Shown here one piece after another: positions 15,941 through 23,921 of a DNA stretch of 29,121 bases. Every line of letters begins with the position of its first letter. Positions within the stretch are counted from its first letter, which is position 1. The notes under the pieces were generated by a model, which ran no database searches, was not told where the DNA came from, and was given only the letters and a program-made list of their open reading frames with translations. The stretch lies in contig CAAGIW010000052.1 of NCBI GenBank assembly GCA_900770025.1, positions 1 to 29,121 on the forward strand, read 5' to 3'. A program made the position numbers and the translations under genes. The DNA comes from an uncultured Prevotella sp. (GTDB lineage: Bacteria; Bacteroidota; Bacteroidia; Bacteroidales; Bacteroidaceae).

Positions 15941-16654
15941 TCAGTGTGTATATCCTGCCGTAAGCACACTAATTCTCACATCAGGCATCTTTTGCAACAC
16001 ATTTGCCACGGCTATGAGCGTGGCTCCTGTTGTAGTCACATCATCCACAAGCAACACATGGGAATGGGACAACGAAGCCAAATCCTTTCCACGGAAGACA
16101 TGCTCCACATTGTTCATTCTGTCCAACCGTCTCAACTGAGTCTGGCTTTCACGGAACTCTATCCTTTCCACCGCGTGAGTGGCAATCGGTATCGGCACCA
16201 CCTTCTGAATACCCTTGGCGATACATTCTGCCTGATTATATCCCCGTTGTCTTCGTCTTTTCTTCGTGATGGGCACCGGAACCATGAAGTCAATGTCATC
16301 GAAGAAACCGCTTTCCTTCATACTGCATGCCATCATCTTTCCGATGTAACGCCCAAGTGCCGGTTGATGATTATATTTGAGTGCCTTGATGATATTGCTG
16401 AATTCCGAGCCAGGTTCATAATAGAACCATGCCGCAACCTTTTCCAAGTGCTTTACCAATCCCCAGAAGTTTTGTGCCATCACATTCTCGTATGGATTGA
16501 ACTGATAACTGGTAACAGGTGTGTGACAGGAACATACCATGCACACATATTCATCTGTGCAGGCAAGCCGTTGGCCACATACCACACACCGCCTGGGTGC
16601 AATGATATCCATACATGCCCTCAAGGCATAAAACAGTTTATTCTTCAGTTTCAT
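15941..16654 (-). CDS. comF: ComF-family phosphoribosyltransferase-like protein
   Basis: A 237-aa protein. Residues 18-45 contain a zinc-ribbon pattern (CVVCGQRLAC...CMVC), then FYYEPGSEFSNIIKALKYNHQPALGRYIG, VPVPITKKRRRQRGYNQAECIA, and the PRPP-binding loop VLLVDDVTTTGAT at about 204-216. This order is typical of ComF/GntX proteins. In naturally competent bacteria ComF is a cytosolic factor for uptake of transforming DNA; elsewhere its role is uncertain. It overlaps the 3' end of recX by 17 bp, so the two are probably co-translated. Confidence 0.9.
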   Translation of the reverse strand: MKLKNKLFYALRACMDIIAPRRCVVCGQRLACTDEYVCMVCSCHTPVTSYQFNPYENVMAQNFWGLVKHLEKVAAWFYYEPGSEFSNIIKALKYNHQPALGRYIGKMMACSMKESGFFDDIDFMVPVPITKKRRRQRGYNQAECIAKGIQKVVPIPIATHAVERIEFRESQTQLRRLDRMNNVEHVFRGKDLASLSHSHVLLVDDVTTTGATLIAVANVLQKMPDVRISVLTAGYTH

Positions 16655-17135
16655 ACCCTATTTCCCGAACACATTCCCTGACAAGTTCATAGTCAAATCC
16701 CCTTCCCAAGGCAAACTGCATCAACTTTCTGCCACGTTCATAAGCATTGGCGGCTTTAACGCTCTTCATCTTGGATTGCAGCAACGGGCGCAACACCTCC
16801 AGGTAGGCTTCATCGTCTATCTCTCCAAGCACGTTGGCTATCAGTTCAGGAGCAATACGCTTCAGGCGCAGGGCCTGTTCCACTTTTCCGCGCCCCCATC
16901 TGTTGTATTTCACCTTCTCGGCCGCAAAGCAACGGGCATACCGTTCATCATCCACATACCTCTCATTCACCAGCCGGTTGATGATGCGTGTCTGGGTTTC
17001 CTCGTCTATCCCGCAGCGCATCATCCTTTCACGCATTTCAAAGGTACAATGTTCCGACCGTGAACACAATGCCGCCAAATCCGACAGCATTTCCTTTTCA
17101 GTTTTCACTCGGGTCTGCGCTTGATGATGTTCCAT
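16638..17135 (-). CDS. recX: Regulatory protein RecX
   Basis: A 165-aa, charged, all-helical protein with the tandem three-helix RecX repeats: LAALCSRSEHCTFEMRERMMRCGID, IINRLVNERYVDDERYARCFAAEKVKYNRWGRGKVEQALRLKRI, and a third repeat ending GFDYELVRECV. RecX binds RecA filaments in the cytoplasm and limits recombinase activity. I start it at ATG 17135; the frame extends to a GTG at 17198, but that stretch (MWDCLWLLVYW) overlaps a terminator hairpin and is not family-like. It overlaps comF by 17 bp. Confidence 0.9.
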   Translation of the reverse strand: MEHHQAQTRVKTEKEMLSDLAALCSRSEHCTFEMRERMMRCGIDEETQTRIINRLVNERYVDDERYARCFAAEKVKYNRWGRGKVEQALRLKRIAPELIANVLGEIDDEAYLEVLRPLLQSKMKSVKAANAYERGRKLMQFALGRGFDYELVRECVREIGYETEE

Positions 17136-17178
17136 AAAGATATGATTGTAGATACTCCAACTCCGCCAATAAACCAAA

Positions 17179-17222
17179 AGCCACAAGCAGTCCCACACTA
17201 TCCGATGGGTCTGCCTGTGGCT
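17179..17222 (-). terminator. Terminator hairpin after rubrerythrin
   Basis: In the leftward transcript the arms 17211-17222 and 17179-17190 (AGCCACAGGCAG with CTGCTTGTGGCT) pair over 12 bp with one G-U, followed by UUUUGGUUU. It is 25 bp past the rubrerythrin stop and upstream of recX. Confidence 0.65.
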
Positions 17223-17247
17223 ATGTTTCTTATCTTGTCAGACACGA

Positions 17248-17805
17248 TTATTTCTTTCCGAAATAGCGGTCATACAGTCCGATAAAGCCTGCACAGTGAC
17301 GTGCTTCGTCCTTAGCCATTTCGTGCACAGTGTCGTGAGTGGCATCCATGCCGGCCATCTTTGCATTCTTAGCAATGCGGAACTTGTCCTCGCAAGCACC
17401 TCTTTCAGCAGCGATACGTGCCTCCAGATTGCTCTTGGTGTCCTTCAGCACATCGCCGAGAAGCTCAGCAAACTTGGAAGCGTGCTCTGCCTCTTCGAAA
17501 GCATAGCGCTTGTATGCCTCTGCAATTTCAGGATAGCCCTCTCTGTCAGCCTGACGGCTCATTGCCAAATACATACCAACCTCGCAGCACTCACCGTTGA
17601 AGTGGGTCTCCAAGTCTTTGATCATTTCTTCATTGGCACCTTCCTCGCGGGCTGCACCCAACTTGTGCACTGTAGCAAAGTCAGCATTCATTTCATCCAT
17701 TTCCTTGAACTTGGCTGCGGGAGCCTTGCACAACGGACACTGTTCAGGAGCGGTTTCACCTTCATAAACATATCCGCACACACTACAAACAAATTTCTTT
17801 TTCAT
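17248..17805 (-). CDS. Rubrerythrin with rubredoxin domain at the N-terminus (reverse rubrerythrin)
   Basis: A 185-aa cytosolic non-haem iron protein for peroxide reduction in anaerobes. The rubredoxin-like FeS4 domain comes first: C7/C10 (CSVCGYVYEG) and C23/C26 (CPLCKAP). The ferritin-like di-iron domain follows (about 45-185) with EEGANEEMIKDLETHFNGE, FEEAEHASKFAELL and HEMAKDEARHCAGF supplying the Glu/His ligands. Classical rubrerythrin has the opposite order, so this is the reverse type known from clostridia. It is monocistronic, with a fair promoter at 17855-17885 and a terminator behind it. Confidence 0.93.
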   Translation of the reverse strand: MKKKFVCSVCGYVYEGETAPEQCPLCKAPAAKFKEMDEMNADFATVHKLGAAREEGANEEMIKDLETHFNGECCEVGMYLAMSRQADREGYPEIAEAYKRYAFEEAEHASKFAELLGDVLKDTKSNLEARIAAERGACEDKFRIAKNAKMAGMDATHDTVHEMAKDEARHCAGFIGLYDRYFGKK

Positions 17806-17854
17806 AATTCTGATATTTTAATTTTTTGAATGAATTCCCTAAAAATGGGTATTG

Positions 17855-17885
17855 CAAAAGTAAGAAAAAAAAATAATCCCACAAG
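17855..17885 (-). promoter_or_regulatory. Promoter of the rubrerythrin gene
   Basis: Minus strand: CTTG (17882-17885), 19 nt including a nine-T run, and TACTTTTG (17855-17862). This is three of four bases at the upstream box and a full TAnnTTTG. The start would lie about 45 nt from the ATG. Confidence 0.6.
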
Positions 17886-18198
17886 ATTTTCATGCCGTTT
17901 TTTTACACATTTATGCTTATTTGTCATGTTGTCACACAATCGTAACAATTCGCAAATGCTTTTTTTACGAAAGAGCAGCTTGCTGTTTTCTTCATGATAC
18001 CGCACTATAAGCACATAGTTAGAGAATAGTTACCGCTCTAAGTCCCACCCGACCTCCCCAAGGGGAGGAGATGGAAGCAGCAGCCCCCTCCCAAGTTCCC
18101 CCAAGGGGAAGAGATGGAGCACGTGATTCGTTTGCGAGATAAGTAGCTGATGATGAGCGGATAAAATCCTTTCTGAGACGACACCAAATTGGAGCAGA
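17886..18198. other. Intergenic region between rubrerythrin and ppk1, non-repeat part
   Basis: No coding frame here is credible. It is AT-rich near 17900-18000 and then turns to GC-rich C/G-run sequence with two copies of a hairpin-forming direct repeat (18053-18118). No RNA gene was recognised. Confidence 0.5.
18053..18118. repeat. Two copies of a 20-bp direct repeat with CCCC-AA-GGGG dyads
   Basis: 18056-18075 and 18099-18118 share 19 of 20 bases (CCCCAAGGGGAGGAGATGGA against CCCCAAGGGGAAGAGATGGA), 43 bp apart. Each carries a dyad: CCTCCCC/GGGGAGG at 18053-18068 and TTCCCC/GGGGAA at 18096-18110. The role is unknown. Confidence 0.7.
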
Positions 18199-18308
18199 TT
18201 CTAAAAGTGCCAGTTTTGCATTCTAAAAGTGCCAGTTTTGCGTTCCAAAAGTGGCAGTTTTGCGTTCCAAATGTGCCAGTTTTGCATTCCAAAAGTGGCA
18301 GTTTTGCA
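18199..18308. repeat. 22-bp tandem repeat cluster, locus B (five units)
   Basis: Five units start at 18199, 18221, 18243, 18265 and 18287, each of the form TTCYAAAAGTGSCAGTTTTG plus CA or CG, with at most a few substitutions. They are the same family and orientation as locus A (2431-2518). Because the period is not a multiple of three and lacks stop codons, they open long false reading frames on both strands. Confidence 0.9.
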
Positions 18309-18395
18309 AAACGATACTCAGGGACGCTATGGAAGACACTACAGGTTGTCACAGCATTATCATTTCTTTGAAACACCTTTGCAGCACACATCTCA

Positions 18396-18403
18396 TACCT
18401 TTG
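18396..18403 (+). promoter_or_regulatory. Candidate -7 box for ppk1
   Basis: TACCTTTG matches TAnnTTTG, 60 bp ahead of the ppk1 ATG. The nearest upstream TTTG copies are 14 and 25 nt away, outside the usual spacing, so the call is weak. Confidence 0.35.
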
Positions 18404-18463
18404 CGAAATAAAAAGAAGGAATTGTCAGCTCCTTTAGAACAAGAACAACAGACCATTTATCTT

Positions 18464-20557
18464 ATGGGAAACAAAGAAAAAAAAGCACATTATTATGTAG
18501 AGCGGGATTTGAGCTGGATGTTCTTCAACCGCCGCATTCTGCAAGAGGCAGCCAAACCCACCGTGCCCTTGCTGGAACGACTCTCCTATTTAGGCATTTA
18601 TTCCAACAATCTCGATGAATTCTTCCGTGTCAGGATGGCTTCGCTCAACCGCATAGCCGACTCCAAGGAAAAGTTGCTGAAGGCTGATCGTGACAAGGCC
18701 AAAAAGACCATCCATGAGATAAATCGCCTGAATGCGCTTTACAACAAGGACTTTGAGCAAACCGTCAACGACGTTTTCGAGGGATTGGCACAAAAGGGAA
18801 TCCGACTACTCCATGAAAATGAACTCACGGCCACTCAGCGCACCTATCTCAAGCAACTTTATACCGAAAAACTCAACGGGTCAACCAACCCTGTATGGCT
18901 CTCGTCTGTCAAGGAGATCAGCGCATCTGCTGCAGACGACAGCATCTTTTTGGCAGTGCGCTGCTCACAATGGGTTGAGAACAAGAAGAAACCGATAGTG
19001 GATTATGCCCTCATACGCGTGCCGTCCAAAATATACGGACGCTTTGTGGTCATACCATCCGACGACGACAGCCACTGCATCATGTATCTCGACGATGTAA
19101 TCCGCTTCTGCCTCCCCCTCATTTTTATCGGGCGCGGAACGTGTACTTTTGAAGCATATTCCTTCAAGTTTACCAAGGATGCGGAAATGGAGATTGACAA
19201 TGACCTCAATGCCGGTACGCTGCAGAAGGTGGCAAAGGGAGTGAAAAGCAGAAAGCGGGGCGAACCTATACGCGTCATCTACGATGCCGGAATGCCCAAA
19301 GACCTGCTGCGCAAAATCATGTCACGGCTGAACATTGACCAACTGGACACCATCATCAGCGGTGGCAGGTATCAGAACCACAAGGACCTGATGGTCTTTC
19401 CCGACTTCGGACTGAAAGAGTTGAAGTACCGCCCCACTCCCCCCATCATCAAGCCCGACTTGGAAACAACCGAGAGCATTCTCGACACGATTCGTGAAAA
19501 AGACCGCTTCATCCACGTACCCTACCATTCCTTCAACTCGTTTATCCGCGTATTGCGCGAGGCAGCACTCAGCCGCGATGTCACACAGATTCATGCCACA
19601 CTGTATCGTCTTGCCAAAGACTCCAAAGTGGTGGATACGCTTATCTGTGCAGCACGCAACGGCAAGAAAGTGACGGTGGTGATAGAACTGTTGGCAAGGT
19701 TTGACGAAGAGAGCAATATCAAATGGAGCAAGAAGATGCAAGAAGCGGGCATCGAGGTGGTGTTCGGTGTAGAGGGGCTGAAAGTACACTCGAAACTGCT
19801 GCTCATATCCTCGCGCAAGGGGGATATCGCCTGCATCGGCACCGGCAACTTCCACGAAGGCAATGCAAAGGTATATACCGATTATGTAATGATGACTGCC
19901 CGAAAGAGTCTGACCAACGAGGTGGCCAAGGTTTTTGATTTTATCGGCAAGCCATTCAAGCCTATACGCTTTAGGGAACTGTTTGTATCTCCCAATGAGA
20001 TGAAACCCAAACTGATTCGCCTCATCAACGAGGAGATGAAACACGCCAAGGAAGGAAAAGAGGCATGGATAAGGATTAAAATCAACCATGTAACGGACGA
20101 AGACATGGTGGCCAAACTCTATGAGGCCTCAAGGGCCGGTGTAAGGATAGAACTGGTATTGCGCGGCAACTGTTCCCTGGTGCCCGGTGTGGCAGGATGG
20201 AGTGAAAACATACGCGCCGTGGGCATCATCGACCATTACTTGGAGCACTCACGCATATTCATCTTTGCCAATGGCGGACAGCCACTCTACTATATCGGCA
20301 GTGCCGACTGGATGCCCCGCAACCTTGTCAACCGCATTGAGGTGCTCACCCCCGTATATGATCCAGAGATGCAGCAAGACCTGTGGCGAACGGTGGATTA
20401 CGGACTGCGTGACACCCTCAACGGCCGCATCGTCGATGGCAAAGGCAGCAACGATTTTCAGGTGGGCATCCCCTTCCGCTCGCAGGAAGAACTGTACAAG
20501 GCTTACAGCCAAACACAACCAACCAACAACAACACAGAAAAAAACATTGAGAAATAA
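18464..20557 (+). CDS. ppk1: Polyphosphate kinase 1
   Basis: A 697-aa enzyme that polymerises the terminal phosphate of ATP into polyphosphate, reversibly, at the inner membrane/cytosol. It starts at ATG 18464 (MGNKEKKAHYYVERDLSWMFFNRRIL); the open frame continues upstream only because the 22-bp repeats lack stops. Domains in order are the N-terminal helical domain with RDLSWMFFNRRIL and NNLDEFFRVRM, the head domain, and two phospholipase-D-like catalytic domains. The phosphorylated histidine is H442 in KVHSKLLL and the second active-site histidine is H595 in YLEHSRIFIFAN, very close to H435 and H592 of the E. coli enzyme. The length is normal. It is followed without a gap by ppx. Confidence 0.97.
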   Translation: MGNKEKKAHYYVERDLSWMFFNRRILQEAAKPTVPLLERLSYLGIYSNNLDEFFRVRMASLNRIADSKEKLLKADRDKAKKTIHEINRLNALYNKDFEQTVNDVFEGLAQKGIRLLHENELTATQRTYLKQLYTEKLNGSTNPVWLSSVKEISASAADDSIFLAVRCSQWVENKKKPIVDYALIRVPSKIYGRFVVIPSDDDSHCIMYLDDVIRFCLPLIFIGRGTCTFEAYSFKFTKDAEMEIDNDLNAGTLQKVAKGVKSRKRGEPIRVIYDAGMPKDLLRKIMSRLNIDQLDTIISGGRYQNHKDLMVFPDFGLKELKYRPTPPIIKPDLETTESILDTIREKDRFIHVPYHSFNSFIRVLREAALSRDVTQIHATLYRLAKDSKVVDTLICAARNGKKVTVVIELLARFDEESNIKWSKKMQEAGIEVVFGVEGLKVHSKLLLISSRKGDIACIGTGNFHEGNAKVYTDYVMMTARKSLTNEVAKVFDFIGKPFKPIRFRELFVSPNEMKPKLIRLINEEMKHAKEGKEAWIRIKINHVTDEDMVAKLYEASRAGVRIELVLRGNCSLVPGVAGWSENIRAVGIIDHYLEHSRIFIFANGGQPLYYIGSADWMPRNLVNRIEVLTPVYDPEMQQDLWRTVDYGLRDTLNGRIVDGKGSNDFQVGIPFRSQEELYKAYSQTQPTNNNTEKNIEK

Positions 20558-21466
20558 ATGGAAAACCAGAACTATGCAGCCATAGACATTGGCTCCAACG
20601 GGGCACGACTCCTCATCAAGAACGTATGTGAAGACAATGCCGGCAACTATGAATTCAGCAAGGTGTTCTTTCTGCGCATCCCCCTACGCTTGGGCAAGGA
20701 TGTGTTCACCCTCGGCGAGATAACAGAAGAGCGAGAGCGCATGATGATGTGCACCATCAAGAGCTACAAGCAGCTGATGAAACTGTACAATGTGAAGAAA
20801 TACCGTGCCTGTGCCACGTCGGCCATGCGCGATGCCTCCAACGGCCAAAAGATTCTCGACAAGATCGCAAAGAAAACAGGCATCAACATTGAAATCATCA
20901 ACGGCAAGGAAGAGGCCAGTCTGCTCTACAACAACTGTATCGAGGTGGTCAACGCCAACGAAGGCACCTATGCCTTTGTAGATGTGGGCGGTGGCAGTAC
21001 CGAGATTTCCATCATCCACGAAGGCGAACTGGTCGATAGTTGTTCATATAATATAGGTACACTGCGGCTCCTCGGCGGAGCGGTGAACGAGGATGTGCTG
21101 CCCAAAATGAAAGCCAGTTTGGCAGAACACCGCAAGAACTACGGACAGATGAAGATTATCGGCTCCGGGGGCAACATCAACAAACTGTGCAAACTGTTCC
21201 ATGAAAGCCAGAACAGCGGGCGTCACGACCTGCTCCCTGTAAAGAATCTGGCACAGATTCGCGACGCCATGAAACCCATGAGCTTCCATGAACGCATGGA
21301 GGCATACTCACTGAAGGCCGACCGAGCCGATGTCATTCTGCCCGCAGCAGAGATATTCCTGATTGTTTCAGAAGCATTGGGATGCGACACTATCCGCGTG
21401 CCCAACATCTCCCTTGCCGACAGCATCATCGATGGACTGTACAAGGCAGAGCATCACATCCGCTGA
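20558..21466 (+). CDS. ppx: Exopolyphosphatase / Ppx-GppA family phosphatase
   Basis: A 302-aa member of the actin-like Ppx/GppA family, which removes terminal phosphates from polyphosphate or converts pppGpp to ppGpp. Nucleotide/phosphate-binding motifs are AAIDIGSNGARLLI (7-20), CATSAMRDASNG (85-96), INGKEEASLLY and FVDVGGGSTEIS (140-151). It has only the two ASKHA domains and lacks the HD-like C-terminal half of the roughly 510-residue E. coli proteins, as in many Ppx2-like short forms. The ATG directly follows the ppk1 TAA, so the two are an operon with synthesis and breakdown coupled. Its stop abuts the stop of the convergent gene at 21467. Confidence 0.93.
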   Translation: MENQNYAAIDIGSNGARLLIKNVCEDNAGNYEFSKVFFLRIPLRLGKDVFTLGEITEERERMMMCTIKSYKQLMKLYNVKKYRACATSAMRDASNGQKILDKIAKKTGINIEIINGKEEASLLYNNCIEVVNANEGTYAFVDVGGGSTEISIIHEGELVDSCSYNIGTLRLLGGAVNEDVLPKMKASLAEHRKNYGQMKIIGSGGNINKLCKLFHESQNSGRHDLLPVKNLAQIRDAMKPMSFHERMEAYSLKADRADVILPAAEIFLIVSEALGCDTIRVPNISLADSIIDGLYKAEHHIR

Positions 21467-22477
21467 TTATTTCCACTTCGCACCGTCACGCAGCTTCCAC
21501 TTCACCTTCTTTCCTTTCGGGATAACAGGCTTTTCCCATTCACCGGCAAAGAGTTGTATGGTGGCTTTCTCACCAGATGTCATGGCATCCACGGCCTCTT
21601 GAGGTGTGAAGAAATTTCCTATTCCATTTGAAGCCACGCTGTAATCCACTTTTACAGCGTGCTTTTTCAGTTCAGGCACCTGCCTGCACACGTCATCAGC
21701 CAGCAGTTTTGCCACCGTATGGGCACCATATACATTATAGTGAGTGTTGTCTTGTCGCCCCTTGGGCACCGAAGGTTCCTCACCAGGCAGGAACCACATG
21801 TGAAGTTTCTTCGATTTTTCCCTGCCCAATCCCTGCTCTAAGTTGTGGGTAATGGTGTTGGCATCCACGAATGTCACATGCTGTTCTGCTGCAACGTTCT
21901 TGGGCGACCATCTGTAGTCACCGTGTGTGTCATAGAGTGTGTCACCCTCTTGCTTCAGGTCATTGGCAGGCGGTCCTACCGTTTTTCTCAAAGCCTCATC
22001 ATCGTCGTTCTTCGGAGGTTTGATAAAGAAGTTGCGCCTTACCACTGCATTGAACAGCACCGGTATGCCACCCTTCTCCTTGGTTTCCAACACGAACTTA
22101 CGCAGATTGGCATCAAAAGTGGTACCAGGGTCTGTGTGGCGGTCCTCTTTCGGTTTCTCATCATTATGACCGAACTGGATGAACACATAGTCGCCGGGCT
22201 GTATCTTATCCAGCACGGTCTGCCATCTTCCTTCATTTATAAAACTTTTGGAAGATCGTCCGTTCATGGCATGGTTGTCTATTCTGACAAAATCGTCGAA
22301 ATAGCACTGCAACACCATTCCCCAGCCGCGCTCCTTGGCGCCGCCCTTCAGACTCTTGTTTGCCATAGTAGAGTCTCCGATCATAAACACGGTGAAACCT
22401 TCATTCTTCTTGAATGATGACAGAGCCGTCACCACGGCAACCGCCAATAACAACTGCCAAAAGCGTATTGTTCGCAT
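21467..22477 (-). CDS. SGNH/GDSL hydrolase, rhamnogalacturonan acetylesterase-like
   Basis: A 336-aa protein starting at ATG 22477 (the frame reaches a GTG at 22504). An N-terminal hydrophobic segment (residues 5-20) predicts export. The SGNH blocks are FMIGDST with nucleophile S36, the Gly in MNGRSS (about 72), FGHND (102-106) with N105, and DNTHYNVYGAH near 245 with the catalytic His. The arrangement and RGWGMVLQ are like CE12 rhamnogalacturonan acetylesterases, which remove acetyl groups from pectin; xylan acetylesterase activity is the alternative. About 90 residues beyond the catalytic domain are Lys-rich. It is not in a polysaccharide-utilisation locus here: no susC/susD homologue is visible. 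It lies 72 bp after hisS. Confidence 0.85.
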   Translation of the reverse strand: MRTIRFWQLLLAVAVVTALSSFKKNEGFTVFMIGDSTMANKSLKGGAKERGWGMVLQCYFDDFVRIDNHAMNGRSSKSFINEGRWQTVLDKIQPGDYVFIQFGHNDEKPKEDRHTDPGTTFDANLRKFVLETKEKGGIPVLFNAVVRRNFFIKPPKNDDDEALRKTVGPPANDLKQEGDTLYDTHGDYRWSPKNVAAEQHVTFVDANTITHNLEQGLGREKSKKLHMWFLPGEEPSVPKGRQDNTHYNVYGAHTVAKLLADDVCRQVPELKKHAVKVDYSVASNGIGNFFTPQEAVDAMTSGEKATIQLFAGEWEKPVIPKGKKVKWKLRDGAKWK

Positions 22478-22549
22478 AATCACTGATGTTTTGTGGAGAT
22501 GCACGCATCCACCAATAGTTAGTTTTAGTTTTTTCTGATAAGTTATCCG

Positions 22550-23917
22550 TCAGGCTTTAAGCACGATGTCGAGCATCTGCGCGGCATCCACGGTGCACTG
22601 CTCGCCCGATGTCATGTTCTTGAGCGTCACCTTGCCCTCATTGATTTCATTCTCTCCTGCCAGAGCAACAAAGGCGATGCCCTTGGCATTGGCATACGAC
22701 ATTTGCTTCTTCATCTTGGCAGCATCAGGATATATCTCCGTGCGTATGCCTGCCTGACGTGCCTTTGCCACCAAGGGCAGGCAGTAGGCAGTCTCTTTTT
22801 CGCCGAAGTTGATGAACAGCAGTTGCGTTCCTGCCACCGCATTCTTGGGATAGAGGTCCAATGCGTCTAACACATCGTATATTCTGTCGGCACCAAAAGA
22901 TATGCCCACACCGCTCAGTCCGGGCAAACCAAAGATGCCAGTCAGGTTGTCATATCGCCCACCGCCGGTGATGCTTCCCATGGGAGTATCGAGTGCTTTC
23001 ACCTCAAAGATGGCTCCCGTATAGTAATTCAGTCCACGCGCAAGGGTCAGGTCAAGTTGCATCTCGTTGTTCAGTCCCATCTGCTCCAAGGTGGTCAGGA
23101 TATAGCGTGTCTCCTCCACACCTTTCAATCCCGTTTCGCTCTCTGCCAGCACCCGGGCTATGGTCTCCAGTTTCTGCTCGTTGGTACCCGTTAGGGTGAT
23201 GATAGGCTGCAACAGGCTGATGGCACTGTCGCTGATGCCCACGGCACGCAGTTCCTCATTTACCTTGTCGATGCCAATCTTCTCCAGCTTGTCTATTGCC
23301 ACAGTGATATCCACAATCTTGTCTGCTGCACCTATCACCTCGGCAATGCCTGAAAGAATCTTGCGGTTGTTTATCTTGATCTGTACCCTGATGCCAAAGC
23401 GTGTGAACACGGTATCCACTATCTGCATCAGTTCCACCTCATTGAGCAGGGAATCGCTGCCCACCACATCGGCATCGCATTGATAGAACTCCCTGTATCT
23501 GCCTCGCTGCGGACGGTCGGCACGCCACACAGGCTGTATCTGATAACGTTTGAAAGGCAACTGCAGTTCCTCCCTGTGCATCACCACATAGCGTGCAAAG
23601 GGCACAGTAAGGTCATAGCGCAGTCCTTTCTCACACAGTTTTGCTGCAAGCCTGTTGGTGTTGCGTTCCAGTAGTTCCTCGTCGGTCAGTTTGTTCAGAT
23701 AGTCTCCGCTGTTCAGCACTTTGAACAGCAGTTTGTCGCCCTCTTCCCCATATTTTCCCATCAGTGTCTGCAGTGTTTCCATGGCAGGCGTTTCAATCTG
23801 CTGGAAGCCATAGAGTGCATATACGGAACGGATGGTGTCGAAAATATAGTTGCGTTTGGCCATTTCCTCGGGCGAGAAGTCTCTGGTGCCCTTGGGTATA
23901 TTCGGTTTCTGTGCCAT
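22550..23917 (-). CDS. hisS: Histidyl-tRNA synthetase
   Basis: A 455-aa class II aminoacyl-tRNA synthetase that charges tRNA-His. Motif 1 lies around IPKGTRDFSPEEM and FQQIETPAMETLQ (residues 8-50); motif 2 is RYQIQPVWRADRPQRGRYREFYQCDADVVG; the histidine-specific LARGLNYYTGAIFEV and motif 3 GGGRYDNL are near residues 290 and 320. The C-terminal anticodon-binding domain covers about the last 95 residues. Its length is that of the bacteroidal form, longer than E. coli HisRS (424). It starts 4 bp after the purA stop, so it shares its transcript. Confidence 0.97.
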   Translation of the reverse strand: MAQKPNIPKGTRDFSPEEMAKRNYIFDTIRSVYALYGFQQIETPAMETLQTLMGKYGEEGDKLLFKVLNSGDYLNKLTDEELLERNTNRLAAKLCEKGLRYDLTVPFARYVVMHREELQLPFKRYQIQPVWRADRPQRGRYREFYQCDADVVGSDSLLNEVELMQIVDTVFTRFGIRVQIKINNRKILSGIAEVIGAADKIVDITVAIDKLEKIGIDKVNEELRAVGISDSAISLLQPIITLTGTNEQKLETIARVLAESETGLKGVEETRYILTTLEQMGLNNEMQLDLTLARGLNYYTGAIFEVKALDTPMGSITGGGRYDNLTGIFGLPGLSGVGISFGADRIYDVLDALDLYPKNAVAGTQLLFINFGEKETAYCLPLVAKARQAGIRTEIYPDAAKMKKQMSYANAKGIAFVALAGENEINEGKVTLKNMTSGEQCTVDAAQMLDIVLKA

Positions 23918-23921
23918 ATTG

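Noticed and set aside
17136..17198. Longer recX from a GTG start
   Set aside because: The extra 21 residues are hydrophobic, unlike RecX, and their DNA forms the rubrerythrin terminator hairpin.
18199..18308. CRISPR array
   Set aside because: The units are directly adjacent 22-bp copies with no unique spacers, and no cas genes are present.
18038..18391. 117-codon minus-strand protein
   Set aside because: Its sequence is mostly the translated 22-bp repeat and the CCCC-GGGG element, with no conserved domain.
21467..22504. Polysaccharide utilisation locus around the acetylesterase
   Set aside because: No SusC/SusD pair, sensor regulator or other glycan enzyme is adjacent; the neighbours are ppx and hisS.
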